NCBI GenBank assembly: GCA_023412495.1
Contig: JAEYNP010000108.1
Location: forward strand, 62,001-126,000
Direction of reading: 5' to 3'
Source: Pseudomonadota bacterium
Lineage (GTDB): Bacteria; Desulfobacterota; Desulfobulbia; Desulfobulbales; Desulfocapsaceae
DNA: 64,000 nucleotides
Part shown: positions 53,962 through 62,810 of the stretch, one piece after another
Numbering within the stretch: the stretch's first letter is position 1
Layout of the letters: each line of letters opens with the position of its first letter
Program-made: the position numbers and the translations under genes
Notes under the pieces: generated by a model
What the model was told of the DNA's origin: nothing
Seen by the model: the letters and a program-made list of their open reading frames with translations, nothing else
Databases searched by the model: none

Positions 53962-53987
53962 GGTTCGATTCCCATGCACTTCCGCCA
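53962..53987 (+). repeat. attR: duplicated tRNA-Sec 3' end
   Basis: GGTTCGATTCCCATGCACTT to CCGCCA, identical to the end of selC. It is not part of a tRNA here. The region from here to 54121 has no gene. Confidence 0.93.
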
Positions 53988-54121
53988 TTGATTCCGGAGA
54001 GCCTAAAGAATTCAAGAATTTTTGCTTTCTTGTTTTTGCTGATGAAGAAAGTCAATCCTTCCCAGAAACTTCCCCGAGATAGATTCTCTCAGCCATTGCC
54101 TTTCAGAGGTTGGATTCCCGG

Positions 54122-54523
54122 TTATAGAACTCGATAGCACAGCATCGAGACTCCGCCGCGGCCGCAGAAAATAGCCAGTCCCAGGGAAGATCCGAGCAGG
54201 TTGCGACCGCCGGGACCGGAATCAAGCCCACGACCGAGGGATGGCATCCACCCTGGGGTTACGGACTTGATTCTTGCAATCGGCTGCAGGCAATTCGCTT
54301 TATCCGCCGACATGATTAGCATTCCCGTGGAGCCTTCGTTGATCCCTTTGGAATTTCCGGCCGTCGCGGTGCCATTTTCGGGCATGAAGGCCTGTGGAAG
54401 GCTCTGCTGAATATCCATGATCATAACCGACCGGAAATGCTCATCTTTGGCAAAATAACAGGCGGACTGGCTTCTTTGGGGGACTTCTACGGGGACTATC
54501 TCTTCCGTAAAGGACCCGTCCAT
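54122..54523 (-). pseudogene. Thiolase fragment
   Basis: The 133-codon minus-strand frame starts in the middle of an acetyl-CoA acetyltransferase: FTEEIVPVEVPQ, FAKDEHFR, then NGTATAGNSKGINEGSTGML and IMSADKANCLQPIARIKSV, which match the region after the first third of thiolases. The catalytic Cys region and the C-terminal His/Cys motifs are missing; beyond IKSV the sequence has decayed. It is not derived from the intact thiolase at 19.8 kb in any obvious way. Confidence 0.75.
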
Positions 54524-54726
54524 TATGGCCCGCTCCGCCTCCTTGTGGCGTAGTGGAGGAGATCCCTTCGATCTTTGAATATTGTAGGTAAGTCTTTTCG
54601 GTACCCTGCCGTCACTGCAATTTCAGCAATAGTGATGGATTCGAAAGTCCGGATCTCCAGCAAGGAGCGCATGGCAGAGGCAATTTTCAGTTTCCCTGGT
54701 GGGCAGGCAGCAACCTTGGATTCTAT
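54523..54726 (-). pseudogene. TetR-type HTH fragment
   Basis: Directly after the glyQ stop the minus strand reads GKLKIASAMRSLLEIRTFES, then ITIAEIAVTAGYRKDLPTIF and KDRRDLLHYA, a TetR-family N-terminal HTH with its helix-turn-helix core. There is no start codon and a stop follows after about 65 codons, at the thiolase fragment. Only the DNA-binding end of the regulator is left. Confidence 0.65.
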
Positions 54727-54732
54727 CCTCCT

Positions 54733-55599
54733 TTATTTCAGCAGTGGATGCCCCAAGGCCTCCCGCTGTTCGACATAGGCTTCCGCAACCTTTCTGGCGA
54801 TGTTGCGAATCCTGCCGATATATCTGGTGCGTTCGTTGACGCTGATGGCCTTGCGGGCATCGAGCAGGTTGAAGGTGTGGGAGCATTTCAGGCAATAGTC
54901 GTAGGCCGGCAGGATCAATTTCCTGTCGACAAGCCGGAGGGCCTCCCCCTCGAAGGTATCGAAGAAGACCAGCAGCTTTTCGACATTGGCTTCTTCGAAG
55001 TTGAACGTGGAGAACTCGACCTCCGCCTGATGAAAGATTTCGCCGTAGGTGATTTCGTCGTTCCAGGCGATATCGTAGACGCTCTCGACCCCCTGCAGGT
55101 ACATGGCGATCCGCTCAAGGCCGTAGGTGATTTCCACCGTGGTCGGGTAGAGATCGATGGACCCGGCCTGCTGGAAATAGGTGAACTGCGTGATCTCCAT
55201 ACCGTCCAGCCACACCTCCCAGCCCAGGCCAGAAGCGCCCAGCGTCGGCGACTCCCAGTCGTCTTCGACAAAGCGGATGTCGTGTTCGAGCAGATTGAGA
55301 CCGAAGCGTTCCAGGCTGCCCAGGTAGAGATCCTGAACGTTCAGCGGTGAAGGCTTGATGACCACCTGATACTGATAGTAGTGCTGCAGGCGATTCGGGT
55401 TGTCGCCGTATCGTCCGTCGGTTGGCCGGCGTGAGGGCTGTGGGTAGGCGGATTTCCAGGGTTCCGGGCCGAGAGCCCGCAGCAGTGTGGCCGGGTGGAA
55501 AGTTCCCGCGCCCACTTCCATGTCATACGGCTGCTGAATGACGCATCCCTGTTCTGCCCAATACTTGCTCAACTCGAAAATTATATCTTGAAATTTCAT
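54733..55599 (-). CDS. glyQ: Glycyl-tRNA synthetase alpha chain
   Basis: A 288-residue class II synthetase subunit that activates glycine in the alpha2-beta2 enzyme. Signatures: [80 protein letters not shown] and the C-terminal [15 protein letters not shown] ribosome site AGGAGG (54727-54732) follows directly after the stop codon, as if for glyS, but no beta-chain gene follows. The beta chain must be encoded elsewhere. Confidence 0.97.
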   Translation of the reverse strand: MKFQDIIFELSKYWAEQGCVIQQPYDMEVGAGTFHPATLLRALGPEPWKSAYPQPSRRPTDGRYGDNPNRLQHYYQYQVVIKPSPLNVQDLYLGSLERFGLNLLEHDIRFVEDDWESPTLGASGLGWEVWLDGMEITQFTYFQQAGSIDLYPTTVEITYGLERIAMYLQGVESVYDIAWNDEITYGEIFHQAEVEFSTFNFEEANVEKLLVFFDTFEGEALRLVDRKLILPAYDYCLKCSHTFNLLDARKAISVNERTRYIGRIRNIARKVAEAYVEQREALGHPLLK

Positions 55600-55709
55600 C
55601 CAGTTTCCTCATCTTCAGAACGTTGTCCAAAAAATGCCGGCTGTCGACCGGCCAGGGAATGGAGCGTCCCGGCCGTCTCCGATCATTCGCGTAGTATATA
55701 ATTGGTATC

Positions 55710-55738
55710 TTGACTTTTGTCCACTGGGTCATCATTAT
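55710..55738 (+). promoter_or_regulatory. Candidate sigma-70 promoter of the CoA-binding gene
   Basis: TTGACT (55710-55715) and CATTAT (55733-55738) are 17 bases apart, in the divergent gap with glyQ. The start would be near 55745. Confidence 0.4.
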
Positions 55739-55812
55739 ATCCCGACATGCTCGGGCATAATGACCTCTTATCGAAAGAAAATCCGCTCCCTTCTTTTTCA
55801 GGGCTCTGGCAA

Positions 55813-56241
55813 ATGCAGATATTTGACTTATCCATGCAGCAGGAGATTGAAAAGCTGCTCAGGAACGTGAAGACCATTGCTATCGTAGGTTTGTCGCCCA
55901 AAGAGAACAGGCCGAGCAATATGGTCGCCCGTTATCTCATGCACGCCGGTTATACGATCTATCCGGTAAACCCCGGTCACTCTCAGATCCTGGGAAAGAC
56001 ATGTTATGCCGACCTGTCGGCTGTGCCTTTCCCCGTCGATGTCGTGGATATCTTCCGCAAATCAGAAGACGTGCTGCCGATTGTCGAGCAGGCGGTGCTG
56101 TTGAAACCTCTGCCCAAGGCGATCTGGATGCAGCAGGGAATTGTAAATGAACCTGCCGCTCAGCTTGCCAGGGACAACGGGATTTTTATCGTTATGGACA
56201 GGTGCGTGAAGATAGATCATCAGAATCTTCTTCTCAGCTAG
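55813..56241 (+). CDS. CoA-binding domain protein (YccU type)
   Basis: A 142-residue Rossmann protein of the YccU/CoA_binding_2 family. It has [36 protein letters not shown], and [20 protein letters not shown] with [14 protein letters not shown]. The frame extends to 55717, with an ATG at 55747, but the conserved part starts near 55834. The function of the family is not known. Confidence 0.85.
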   Translation: MQIFDLSMQQEIEKLLRNVKTIAIVGLSPKENRPSNMVARYLMHAGYTIYPVNPGHSQILGKTCYADLSAVPFPVDVVDIFRKSEDVLPIVEQAVLLKPLPKAIWMQQGIVNEPAAQLARDNGIFIVMDRCVKIDHQNLLLS

Positions 56242-56274
56242 TCCCGGCAGAGTCCGATTATCCCCCCTTTTTTC

Positions 56275-59109
56275 ATGGAACCAAAGACACTCAGCATCCG
56301 TGGTGCGCGGATGCACAATCTCAAGAACATCGACGTCGATCTTCCTCGCAATAAGCTCGTGGTCTTCACGGGCTTGTCCGGCTCAGGCAAATCGACGCTG
56401 GCCTTCGACACCCTTTATGCCGAAGGGCAGCGGCGTTATGTCGAGTCGCTTTCCACCTATGCCCGGCAGTTCCTCGGCCAGATGGACAAACCTGATGTCG
56501 ACTCGCTCGAAGGTCTCTCGCCGGCCGTCTCCATCGAGCAGAAGACGACCAGCAAAAACCCGCGTTCCACTGTAGGGACGGTAACCGAGATCTACGATTA
56601 CCTGCGCCTGCTCTTTGCCCGCTGCGGCCATCCCCATTGCCACCAGTGCGGGAGCGAAATCCATGCCCAGTCAATCGAGGACATGGTCAATGCCCTCATG
56701 CAGCTGCCGGAGGACACCAAAGTCATTCTGCTGGCCCCGCTGGTGACGGAGAGGAAAGGGCGACACGAACAGCTGCTGGCAAGGATCCGCAAGGAGGGCT
56801 TCGTGCGGGTGCGGATCGATGGGGACATCCTGCATGCTGACGACATCATGGCGCTGGACAAGAACAAAAAGCATTCCATCGAAGTTGTCGTCGACCGTCT
56901 TGTCATCAAGGAATCCGTCCGGCGCCGCTTGGCCGACTCGGTCAGCACCGCAGTGAAGATCACCGAGGGTTTTCTGCTGGTGGTTTACCCCGATGAGAAT
57001 CGGGAGGAACTTTTCAGCGAATTCGCGGCCTGTCACAAGTGCGGGGTTTCGCTGCCGCCTGTCTCGACCCAGCTATTTTCGTTCAACAGCCCGCAGGGGG
57101 CCTGTATGGAATGCGGCGGTCTGGGTGTGAAACAGTTTTTCGATCCGATGCTGATCGTGCCCGATCCCGGGAAATCAATTATCGAAGGAGCCATTGCCCC
57201 CTGGGGGTGGCGGAAGGAGGAAACCTATACCGGCCATTTGCTTGAATCGGTAGCCAGGCATTACGGCGTAACGCTGGATACTCCTTTTGGCGATCTGCCG
57301 AAAGAGGTGCAGCAGGTCTTTTTCTACGGCTCCGGGGTAGAGGAAATAAACTTCTACTACCGGAAGGGCAGAAGAGAGTTGTCGGCGGTCAATCGTTTCG
57401 AAGGCGTCATCCCGCAACTCGACCGAAGGTTTCACGAAACCCAGTCGGCCATGATCCGCGAAGAACTGGGGAAGTACATGAACGAACAACGCTGCCCCCT
57501 TTGCCAAGGGGCGAGGCTCAAGCCGGAGGCCTTGTCGGTGAAGGTTGGGGCGTGGTCCATCTATGACATTACCTGTCTGTCGATCGAAAAGCTCCTTGAG
57601 CAACTGCCGTTGCTGCCTTTTTCCCAAAGGGAGCGAAAGATAGGGGAGCCGATACTGAAGGAGATCGTCGATCGTTTGTCATTTCTCGAGGATGTTGGGT
57701 TGGGATACCTCTCCCTGGAAAGAAGGGCGGGGACCCTTTCCGGCGGGGAGGCTCAACGCATTCGCCTCGCGTCCCAGATCGGCTCCCGGTTGGCCGGGGT
57801 GCTCTACATCCTCGATGAACCGAGTATCGGGCTCCATCAGCGGGATAATCAGAAGTTGATCAATACGCTTCTCGAACTGCGCGATCTCGGTAACAGTGTT
57901 ATCGTTGTGGAACATGACACGGATACTATCCTGGCAGCGGACCATGTCCTCGATATGGGTCCCGGCGCCGGCATTCATGGGGGAAATGTCGTGTACAGCG
58001 GACAAGTCGAGGGGATTCTCGCCAACGACGACTCCATTACCGGCGCCTATCTTTCAGGCCGCAAGGCGATTCAAGCCCCCGCCAGGAGACGGCCGGTCAG
58101 GCTAGGTAAGGGTGCCTTTTTGGAATTGCAGGGATGTTCGATCAATAATCTCCAGAGCATCACCGTGAGATTTCCCCTCGGGGTCATGACAGCGGTTACC
58201 GGCGTCTCCGGCTCCGGCAAGAGTTCTCTGGTTATTGAAACCCTCTACAGGATGGCTCGGGCGGGTTTAAACAAGAAAGAAGCCATTTTCAGTGAGAATG
58301 GGACCGTTTTAAAGGGCCTTAAACTTATCGACAAAATTGTCGATATCGATCAGAGCCCTATCGGCAGGACTCCTCGCTCCAATCCGGCCACTTATACCGG
58401 TGTTTTCACGCACATCCGCGAGCTGTTTGCCAGACTGCCGGAATCCAGGTCCCGCGGTTATAAATCGGGGCGGTTCAGCTTCAACATCAAAGGGGGGCGA
58501 TGCGAGGCCTGTGAAGGAGACGGCGTGATCAAGATCATCATGCACTTCCTGCCTGACGTATATGTCGAGTGCGAGACCTGTAAGGGCCGCCGCTATAACA
58601 GCGAAACCCTGGAGATCAAATATCGCGAGAAAAATATTCATGAAGTACTGGCGATGACGGTCGAAGAGGCCCTGGAGTTCTTCCAGAACATCCCGGTAAT
58701 CAAAAACAAGCTGCAGACTCTTTTTGATGTCGGGTTATCGTACATCAGTCTCGGCCAATCATCGGTGACCCTCTCCGGCGGCGAAGCTCAACGGGTGAAG
58801 CTTGCCAAGGAACTCTCCGGCAGAAGCAGTGGAAGGACTCTCTATATCCTCGATGAGCCTACAACCGGTTTGCACCCGGCGGATATCCAGCATCTGCTCA
58901 ACGTCCTGAATCGTCTGGTCGACCAGGGGAATACGGCGGTGGTCATAGAGCATAACCTCGATGTTATCAAAACTGCGGACTGGGTTATAGATATCGGTCC
59001 TGAAGGAGGCGACAAAGGGGGGCGAGTGGTTGCCTGCGGAACTCCCGAAGAACTGCGGGAGGTGAAGGAGTCCCATACAGGGCATTTTCTTGATCAAGTA
59101 TTGCGATAA
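56275..59109 (+). CDS. uvrA: Excinuclease ABC subunit A
   Basis: A 944-residue DNA damage recognition ATPase of nucleotide excision repair. Two ABC modules: Walker [10 protein letters not shown] near residue 35 and [10 protein letters not shown] near 645, signatures [12 protein letters not shown] and [15 protein letters not shown], and Walker [13 protein letters not shown] and [13 protein letters not shown]. Zinc sites include [21 protein letters not shown] and CEACEGDG with CETCKGRRY. The ATG at 56275 has no clear ribosome site. Full length. Confidence 0.98.
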   Translation: MEPKTLSIRGARMHNLKNIDVDLPRNKLVVFTGLSGSGKSTLAFDTLYAEGQRRYVESLSTYARQFLGQMDKPDVDSLEGLSPAVSIEQKTTSKNPRSTVGTVTEIYDYLRLLFARCGHPHCHQCGSEIHAQSIEDMVNALMQLPEDTKVILLAPLVTERKGRHEQLLARIRKEGFVRVRIDGDILHADDIMALDKNKKHSIEVVVDRLVIKESVRRRLADSVSTAVKITEGFLLVVYPDENREELFSEFAACHKCGVSLPPVSTQLFSFNSPQGACMECGGLGVKQFFDPMLIVPDPGKSIIEGAIAPWGWRKEETYTGHLLESVARHYGVTLDTPFGDLPKEVQQVFFYGSGVEEINFYYRKGRRELSAVNRFEGVIPQLDRRFHETQSAMIREELGKYMNEQRCPLCQGARLKPEALSVKVGAWSIYDITCLSIEKLLEQLPLLPFSQRERKIGEPILKEIVDRLSFLEDVGLGYLSLERRAGTLSGGEAQRIRLASQIGSRLAGVLYILDEPSIGLHQRDNQKLINTLLELRDLGNSVIVVEHDTDTILAADHVLDMGPGAGIHGGNVVYSGQVEGILANDDSITGAYLSGRKAIQAPARRRPVRLGKGAFLELQGCSINNLQSITVRFPLGVMTAVTGVSGSGKSSLVIETLYRMARAGLNKKEAIFSENGTVLKGLKLIDKIVDIDQSPIGRTPRSNPATYTGVFTHIRELFARLPESRSRGYKSGRFSFNIKGGRCEACEGDGVIKIIMHFLPDVYVECETCKGRRYNSETLEIKYREKNIHEVLAMTVEEALEFFQNIPVIKNKLQTLFDVGLSYISLGQSSVTLSGGEAQRVKLAKELSGRSSGRTLYILDEPTTGLHPADIQHLLNVLNRLVDQGNTAVVIEHNLDVIKTADWVIDIGPEGGDKGGRVVACGTPEELREVKESHTGHFLDQVLR

Positions 59110-59220
59110 TAAATACTGGAATTTGCCTTCACAGGTGTTGCTTCATGGACCTAAGTGCGTTCTAATGGACGCTGTTCTTGACGTTTTGCTTACTTCATAA
59201 AAAAACCCAGAGGTACCGAC

Positions 59221-59694
59221 ATGGTAGAAACCAAAAACAGTGGAAATGCTCCTCGGCCGGAATTTCGCATGCAGAAGATGTACATCAAAGATCTGTCATT
59301 CGAAAATCCCAACGCTCCCCAGATATTCACAGCCCAGCAGAAAATGGATCCGGCGGTGGAGGTTAACCTCCAACTCAACAACAAGAAGATCGATGAGGAT
59401 TACTGGGAGGTAGCGCTGCAGATCACCGCTAAGGTTTCCTCGAAGGAGGATAGCAAGGTACTGTTTATCCTGGAGATCGAGCACGCTGCAGTTTTCCTGC
59501 TTCGTAACATTCCACAAGAGCATGTCCCGATGCTTTTGGGTGTGGACTGCCCGACGTTGCTTTTTCCATTCACCCGGCAGATCGTTAGCCAAGTCTCCGT
59601 GGACGGGGGATATATTCCTTTTCTGATGGAGCCGGTGAATTTCATGGCTCTTTATCAAAATGCCCAGAAAAAGAAGGAAGCAAATGGAAATTGA
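59221..59694 (+). CDS. secB: Protein-export chaperone SecB
   Basis: A 157-residue chaperone that delivers preproteins to SecA. Family parts: RMQKMYIKDLSFENPNAPQI, EVNLQLNNKKIDEDYWEVAL, VFLLRNIPQEHVPMLLGVDC and LFPFTRQIVSQVSVDGGYIP. Full length. It lies 111 bases after uvrA with no ribosome site of consensus type except a weak AGAGG. SecB is not universal in this phylum, so its presence is a useful taxon marker. Confidence 0.94.
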   Translation: MVETKNSGNAPRPEFRMQKMYIKDLSFENPNAPQIFTAQQKMDPAVEVNLQLNNKKIDEDYWEVALQITAKVSSKEDSKVLFILEIEHAAVFLLRNIPQEHVPMLLGVDCPTLLFPFTRQIVSQVSVDGGYIPFLMEPVNFMALYQNAQKKKEANGN

Positions 59695-59712
59695 AATATA
59701 GTAGGAAAGCGA

Positions 59713-59745
59713 AAGGGGGGATGTGACGAATGTCAATCCCCCCTT
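59713..59745. terminator. Bidirectional terminator between secB and the lipoprotein gene
   Basis: AAGGGGGGAT (59713-59722) and ATCCCCCCTT (59736-59745) form a 10-bp stem with a 13-base loop in the gap of two converging genes. Confidence 0.75.
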
Positions 59746-59754
59746 CATGAAAGA

Positions 59755-60771
59755 TCAGATTCCGTAGGTCACAAAATGGGTTATGAGGCTATCTACACCC
59801 TTTTCAATTGCTTTGTCAAAGAGAGTATCGTACTGACTATCGGCAAATACAGTTTCGGGAGAAACTGAGACCCTCACTCTGTTCGTCCAGATGACGTTCC
59901 CTGTTGCTGTCTCTTGAACCCAAATCCGCATCTGTACGACCGCCTGATCGACTTGGCCGCTGGAATGGGAAGCACTGCCAACACCAGCTCCAACTGCTGC
60001 CCAGGTTACTGTGTTGGCACTTCCGTCAGCCATACCAAAAAATGTTTTATCATCATCCCATGGCCAAGTCGCGTTATTGTAACCAATGATGCCGCCGAGC
60101 AGCATACCGGTAAGAGCCTCGTTTCTCTCATCATAGGCTTCGGAAGCTGCAAAGCCATTAAGAATCCTGTTCGAGGCACCGGTTATAAAAGGCAGCACAC
60201 CTTTTTTCCATGGTGCCCAAGTAATTTCCTGTCTGGTTTTATACTCGAGAATTCTTCCTCGAATGACATAATCCGCATTGAAAACACGTCCCATTTTGGC
60301 AATCTCATTTTGGGTGAGGGCATGAGTGCCGGGACTTGCTGAAACGGTCTGATCGGATTGCATATGTTGCAGCTGAATATAACGCCGCAACTCATTTTTC
60401 ATAACATCAGACCACTCATTTCCCAATTCAGAAGATATGCTTTCAGAATTATTTCCATCATAGGCAACGAGGTTAATGATACTTTCATCAACAAGGTATC
60501 CAAAGACGTCTTCTTGAATGGCTACATTGAATCCATTTGATATCAATTTGTCAGTAATAGCTTCAGTGACAGTTAAATTCCGCCGGTAGGCCCCTGCAAG
60601 AGCGTCTGCGGAACTATAATCAGCAAAAGGAAGAATCATAACAGTCTGGTGTTTCCCCGGAGCGTTGAAATTCCCAGGATCCGTTACATGTAGGGTCTCA
60701 ACAACCGTCTGACCACAACCAGTAAGCATTACAGTTGAAATCAGATAGAGAACGAATTTGAACTTCGGCAT
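59755..60771 (-). CDS. CsgG-like outer-membrane lipoprotein of the secretin locus
   Basis: A 338-residue lipoprotein: signal MPKFKFVLYLISTVMLTGCG with lipobox LTGC. The mature part has the CsgG/FlgT-like pattern QTVMILPFADYSSA, TEAITDKLISNGFNV and ADYVIRGRILEYKT, and a late Gly/Ala-rich stretch (AVGAGVGSASHSSGQVD). It is followed by VWVQETATGNVIWTNRVRVS-like sequence. GGAG lies 6 bases before ATG 60771; ATG 60783 and 60807 are alternatives. Downstream of the secretin gene, so it may assist its assembly. Confidence 0.8.
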   Translation of the reverse strand: MPKFKFVLYLISTVMLTGCGQTVVETLHVTDPGNFNAPGKHQTVMILPFADYSSADALAGAYRRNLTVTEAITDKLISNGFNVAIQEDVFGYLVDESIINLVAYDGNNSESISSELGNEWSDVMKNELRRYIQLQHMQSDQTVSASPGTHALTQNEIAKMGRVFNADYVIRGRILEYKTRQEITWAPWKKGVLPFITGASNRILNGFAASEAYDERNEALTGMLLGGIIGYNNATWPWDDDKTFFGMADGSANTVTWAAVGAGVGSASHSSGQVDQAVVQMRIWVQETATGNVIWTNRVRVSVSPETVFADSQYDTLFDKAIEKGVDSLITHFVTYGI

Positions 60772-60823
60772 AGTTTTCTCCATGAGAATCAAGTTAAATC
60801 GCAACATGAAATTAAATGATCTG

Positions 60824-62761
60824 TTAAATTATTTTCGGTTTTAATAGAATTATAAGTTCTCTTTTCCTACTTGTTTTTTCTTCAGAGCCGAAGAGGTATT
60901 TGAAGAACGAGAGATTTCTGGTCCCTGGCAGAAATGTACCTTCGTTTTCCGCTGAGCTCGAAATTAACCCGCCAATTACCAACATTTCTCCATTCTTGAC
61001 TCTTACAGTCGAACTCATCTCTCGAAGATTAATTATAGGAAGCCCTACTTCTCCTAGACCTATAGTTCTATATTCTATAGGTTCCACCAATTCGGATGTG
61101 ACAGGAACGAGGTTCAGTATGACTTCCTTCTCATCGAGAATGTTGGCCGTTAATGCAAGCCCGACACCGGAAAGCGCTCGTGCGGTTTCAGCCGAATAAG
61201 TGATAAGTCCCGTTTCGGAGCTAACGTCCGCTGTGATATCCTTTATATAGGTGACATTGCGACCAACAGTTATGAGTGCAGGCTGTCCGTTCAAGACACT
61301 CAATTTGGGATTCGAAAGAATAGTTGTTTGCCCTTGCTCGCTCACGGCATTGAGGAAGGAATCGAAAGTGAATGCCGCGAGTGAAATTGCTCCACTGATG
61401 CCTCCAGTGAGTCCATCCGAAATGATGGTAGCCGCGGAAACACCAGATGCCACCGTAGAATTTGCGGTGTTGGCAACGATTCCTTGAAAGCTGTTGGTTG
61501 CAGTGTCTCCGGTGAGATTGTCATCTAATAAATTGTCGAACGTTCTATCGCGGGTCCTGGTTGTTGTGCTTGTATCGCTAAATGTATTGGACTGTGTGCT
61601 GGAACTGGTTGTGGTGTCGGTTTCCGTTTTGGAATAATTCCTCCCCAGCGAGGCATTGCCCGCAGAAACTGAGAGGTTCCGAAGCAACAGGTTCCAATTC
61701 AAACCAATAGCCGAACGATCATCCAATTGGACTTCAATAACTTTCGCTTCGATGGCAACTTGTTTGTAGAGTTCTTTTTTGAGAGAAGCAAAATACGCTT
61801 CAAGTTTTTCGAGGAGGGGGCGAGGGGCAGTTACGGTAATTAGGCCGACTGGTTTGTCGATAAAATAATTGTTACCACCTGATGAACGTCGAAATGTAGC
61901 TGTAACGGCTTGACCTGTACTATCAGTAATTTCTTTGCTATCAATGTTTTCCTTAGATTTATGGTAATCGGATTGGGTAATATTGTTATCGACTACTTGA
62001 GCGGATTTATGCTCTATGGAATCTGTTGACCAAATATTGAGGATGGAGTTGAGGTTATTCTCAATGCTATTCCAAATATTAAATTCAATCCCCCCGGGTG
62101 TACCATCTCGAAGATTGTTTATTGCAACCCCCTCAGTTTTTACTGAGATTTCTCCGGCTACACTGGTATTTGATTCACCAGAGCTGCTGCCACCTAAAAC
62201 ATCTCCGCCAGTATTTGTATTGTATGTCTGTTTTATGAAAGGCATAGCTATGTGAAACTGGCGGGTATCTTTATATTTTACAATGATAGTTGAGCCATTC
62301 ATTTCATGATGATAATCTACCTGCCTAAGGAGATTGTCTATGGCTGTAACAAAGTCATCATCAGCACTGATATTTACGTCAACCAGCACATTTTTATCGA
62401 CATCACTGGCCCAAGAAACATTCATTCCCTTTAAAGCCGTGAGCCGTTTCATTATGTCAACAAGAGGTTGAGGGCCACGGGTGGAAACGATTTTGGCTCC
62501 TACTTTAAGTTTTCCCTCCTCTGCAATAGGAAGATCTTCCAGAGCTTGTTGGTCCACCAGATAATTTGGAGTCTGATATTTAACTGGAAGACTGACAGGC
62601 TGAGCGATAATTGGAGAAGTATCATTCGCATTCTGTGCCTGAATATTTTCTTGAGGCGATTCAATACTTTCCTTTGATTGAGTTTTATTCAGGCAGGATG
62701 TCAGGAAAAACGAGAGTAGCAACAGGCTACCGCAATATAGAATTCTCATTATGGACTTCAT
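60824..62761 (-). CDS. Type IVb pilus/MSHA-type secretin (MshL/BfpB-like)
   Basis: A 645-residue outer-membrane secretin. The signal peptide has a lipobox (SFFLTSCLNK), typical of MshL/BfpB secretins. An N-terminal STN/N0-like region is around LTALKGMNVSWASDVDKNVL. The pore domain contains AIEAKVIEVQLDDRSAIGLN, TILSNPKLSVLNGQPALITV and the secretin end MLVIGGLISSSAENEG with RELIILLKPKII. AGAGG lies 5 bases before ATG 62761, which also opens the signal peptide. Confidence 0.93.
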   Translation of the reverse strand: MKSIMRILYCGSLLLLSFFLTSCLNKTQSKESIESPQENIQAQNANDTSPIIAQPVSLPVKYQTPNYLVDQQALEDLPIAEEGKLKVGAKIVSTRGPQPLVDIMKRLTALKGMNVSWASDVDKNVLVDVNISADDDFVTAIDNLLRQVDYHHEMNGSTIIVKYKDTRQFHIAMPFIKQTYNTNTGGDVLGGSSSGESNTSVAGEISVKTEGVAINNLRDGTPGGIEFNIWNSIENNLNSILNIWSTDSIEHKSAQVVDNNITQSDYHKSKENIDSKEITDSTGQAVTATFRRSSGGNNYFIDKPVGLITVTAPRPLLEKLEAYFASLKKELYKQVAIEAKVIEVQLDDRSAIGLNWNLLLRNLSVSAGNASLGRNYSKTETDTTTSSSTQSNTFSDTSTTTRTRDRTFDNLLDDNLTGDTATNSFQGIVANTANSTVASGVSAATIISDGLTGGISGAISLAAFTFDSFLNAVSEQGQTTILSNPKLSVLNGQPALITVGRNVTYIKDITADVSSETGLITYSAETARALSGVGLALTANILDEKEVILNLVPVTSELVEPIEYRTIGLGEVGLPIINLREMSSTVRVKNGEMLVIGGLISSSAENEGTFLPGTRNLSFFKYLFGSEEKTSRKRELIILLKPKII

Positions 62762-62810
62762 ACAAACCTCTAGAACTGGAATTATAGAATAGTAATGAAT
62801 CGACAAAATC

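Larger units (their letters stand above)
44198..53987. mobile_element. Genomic island integrated at selC
   Basis: An exact 26-bp repeat of the tRNA-Sec 3' end (44198-44223 and 53962-53987) bounds 9.8 kb. Next to the tRNA is a tyrosine integrase pointing at it; inside are two excisionase-like HTH genes, a prim-pol replication gene, a small zinc protein, and a GNAT toxin-like pair. A nested IS21-like element occupies 45.6-49.5 kb. No capsid, packaging or conjugation gene is seen, so it resembles a phage satellite or a small integrative plasmid. Integrase damage suggests it is now fixed. Confidence 0.92.
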
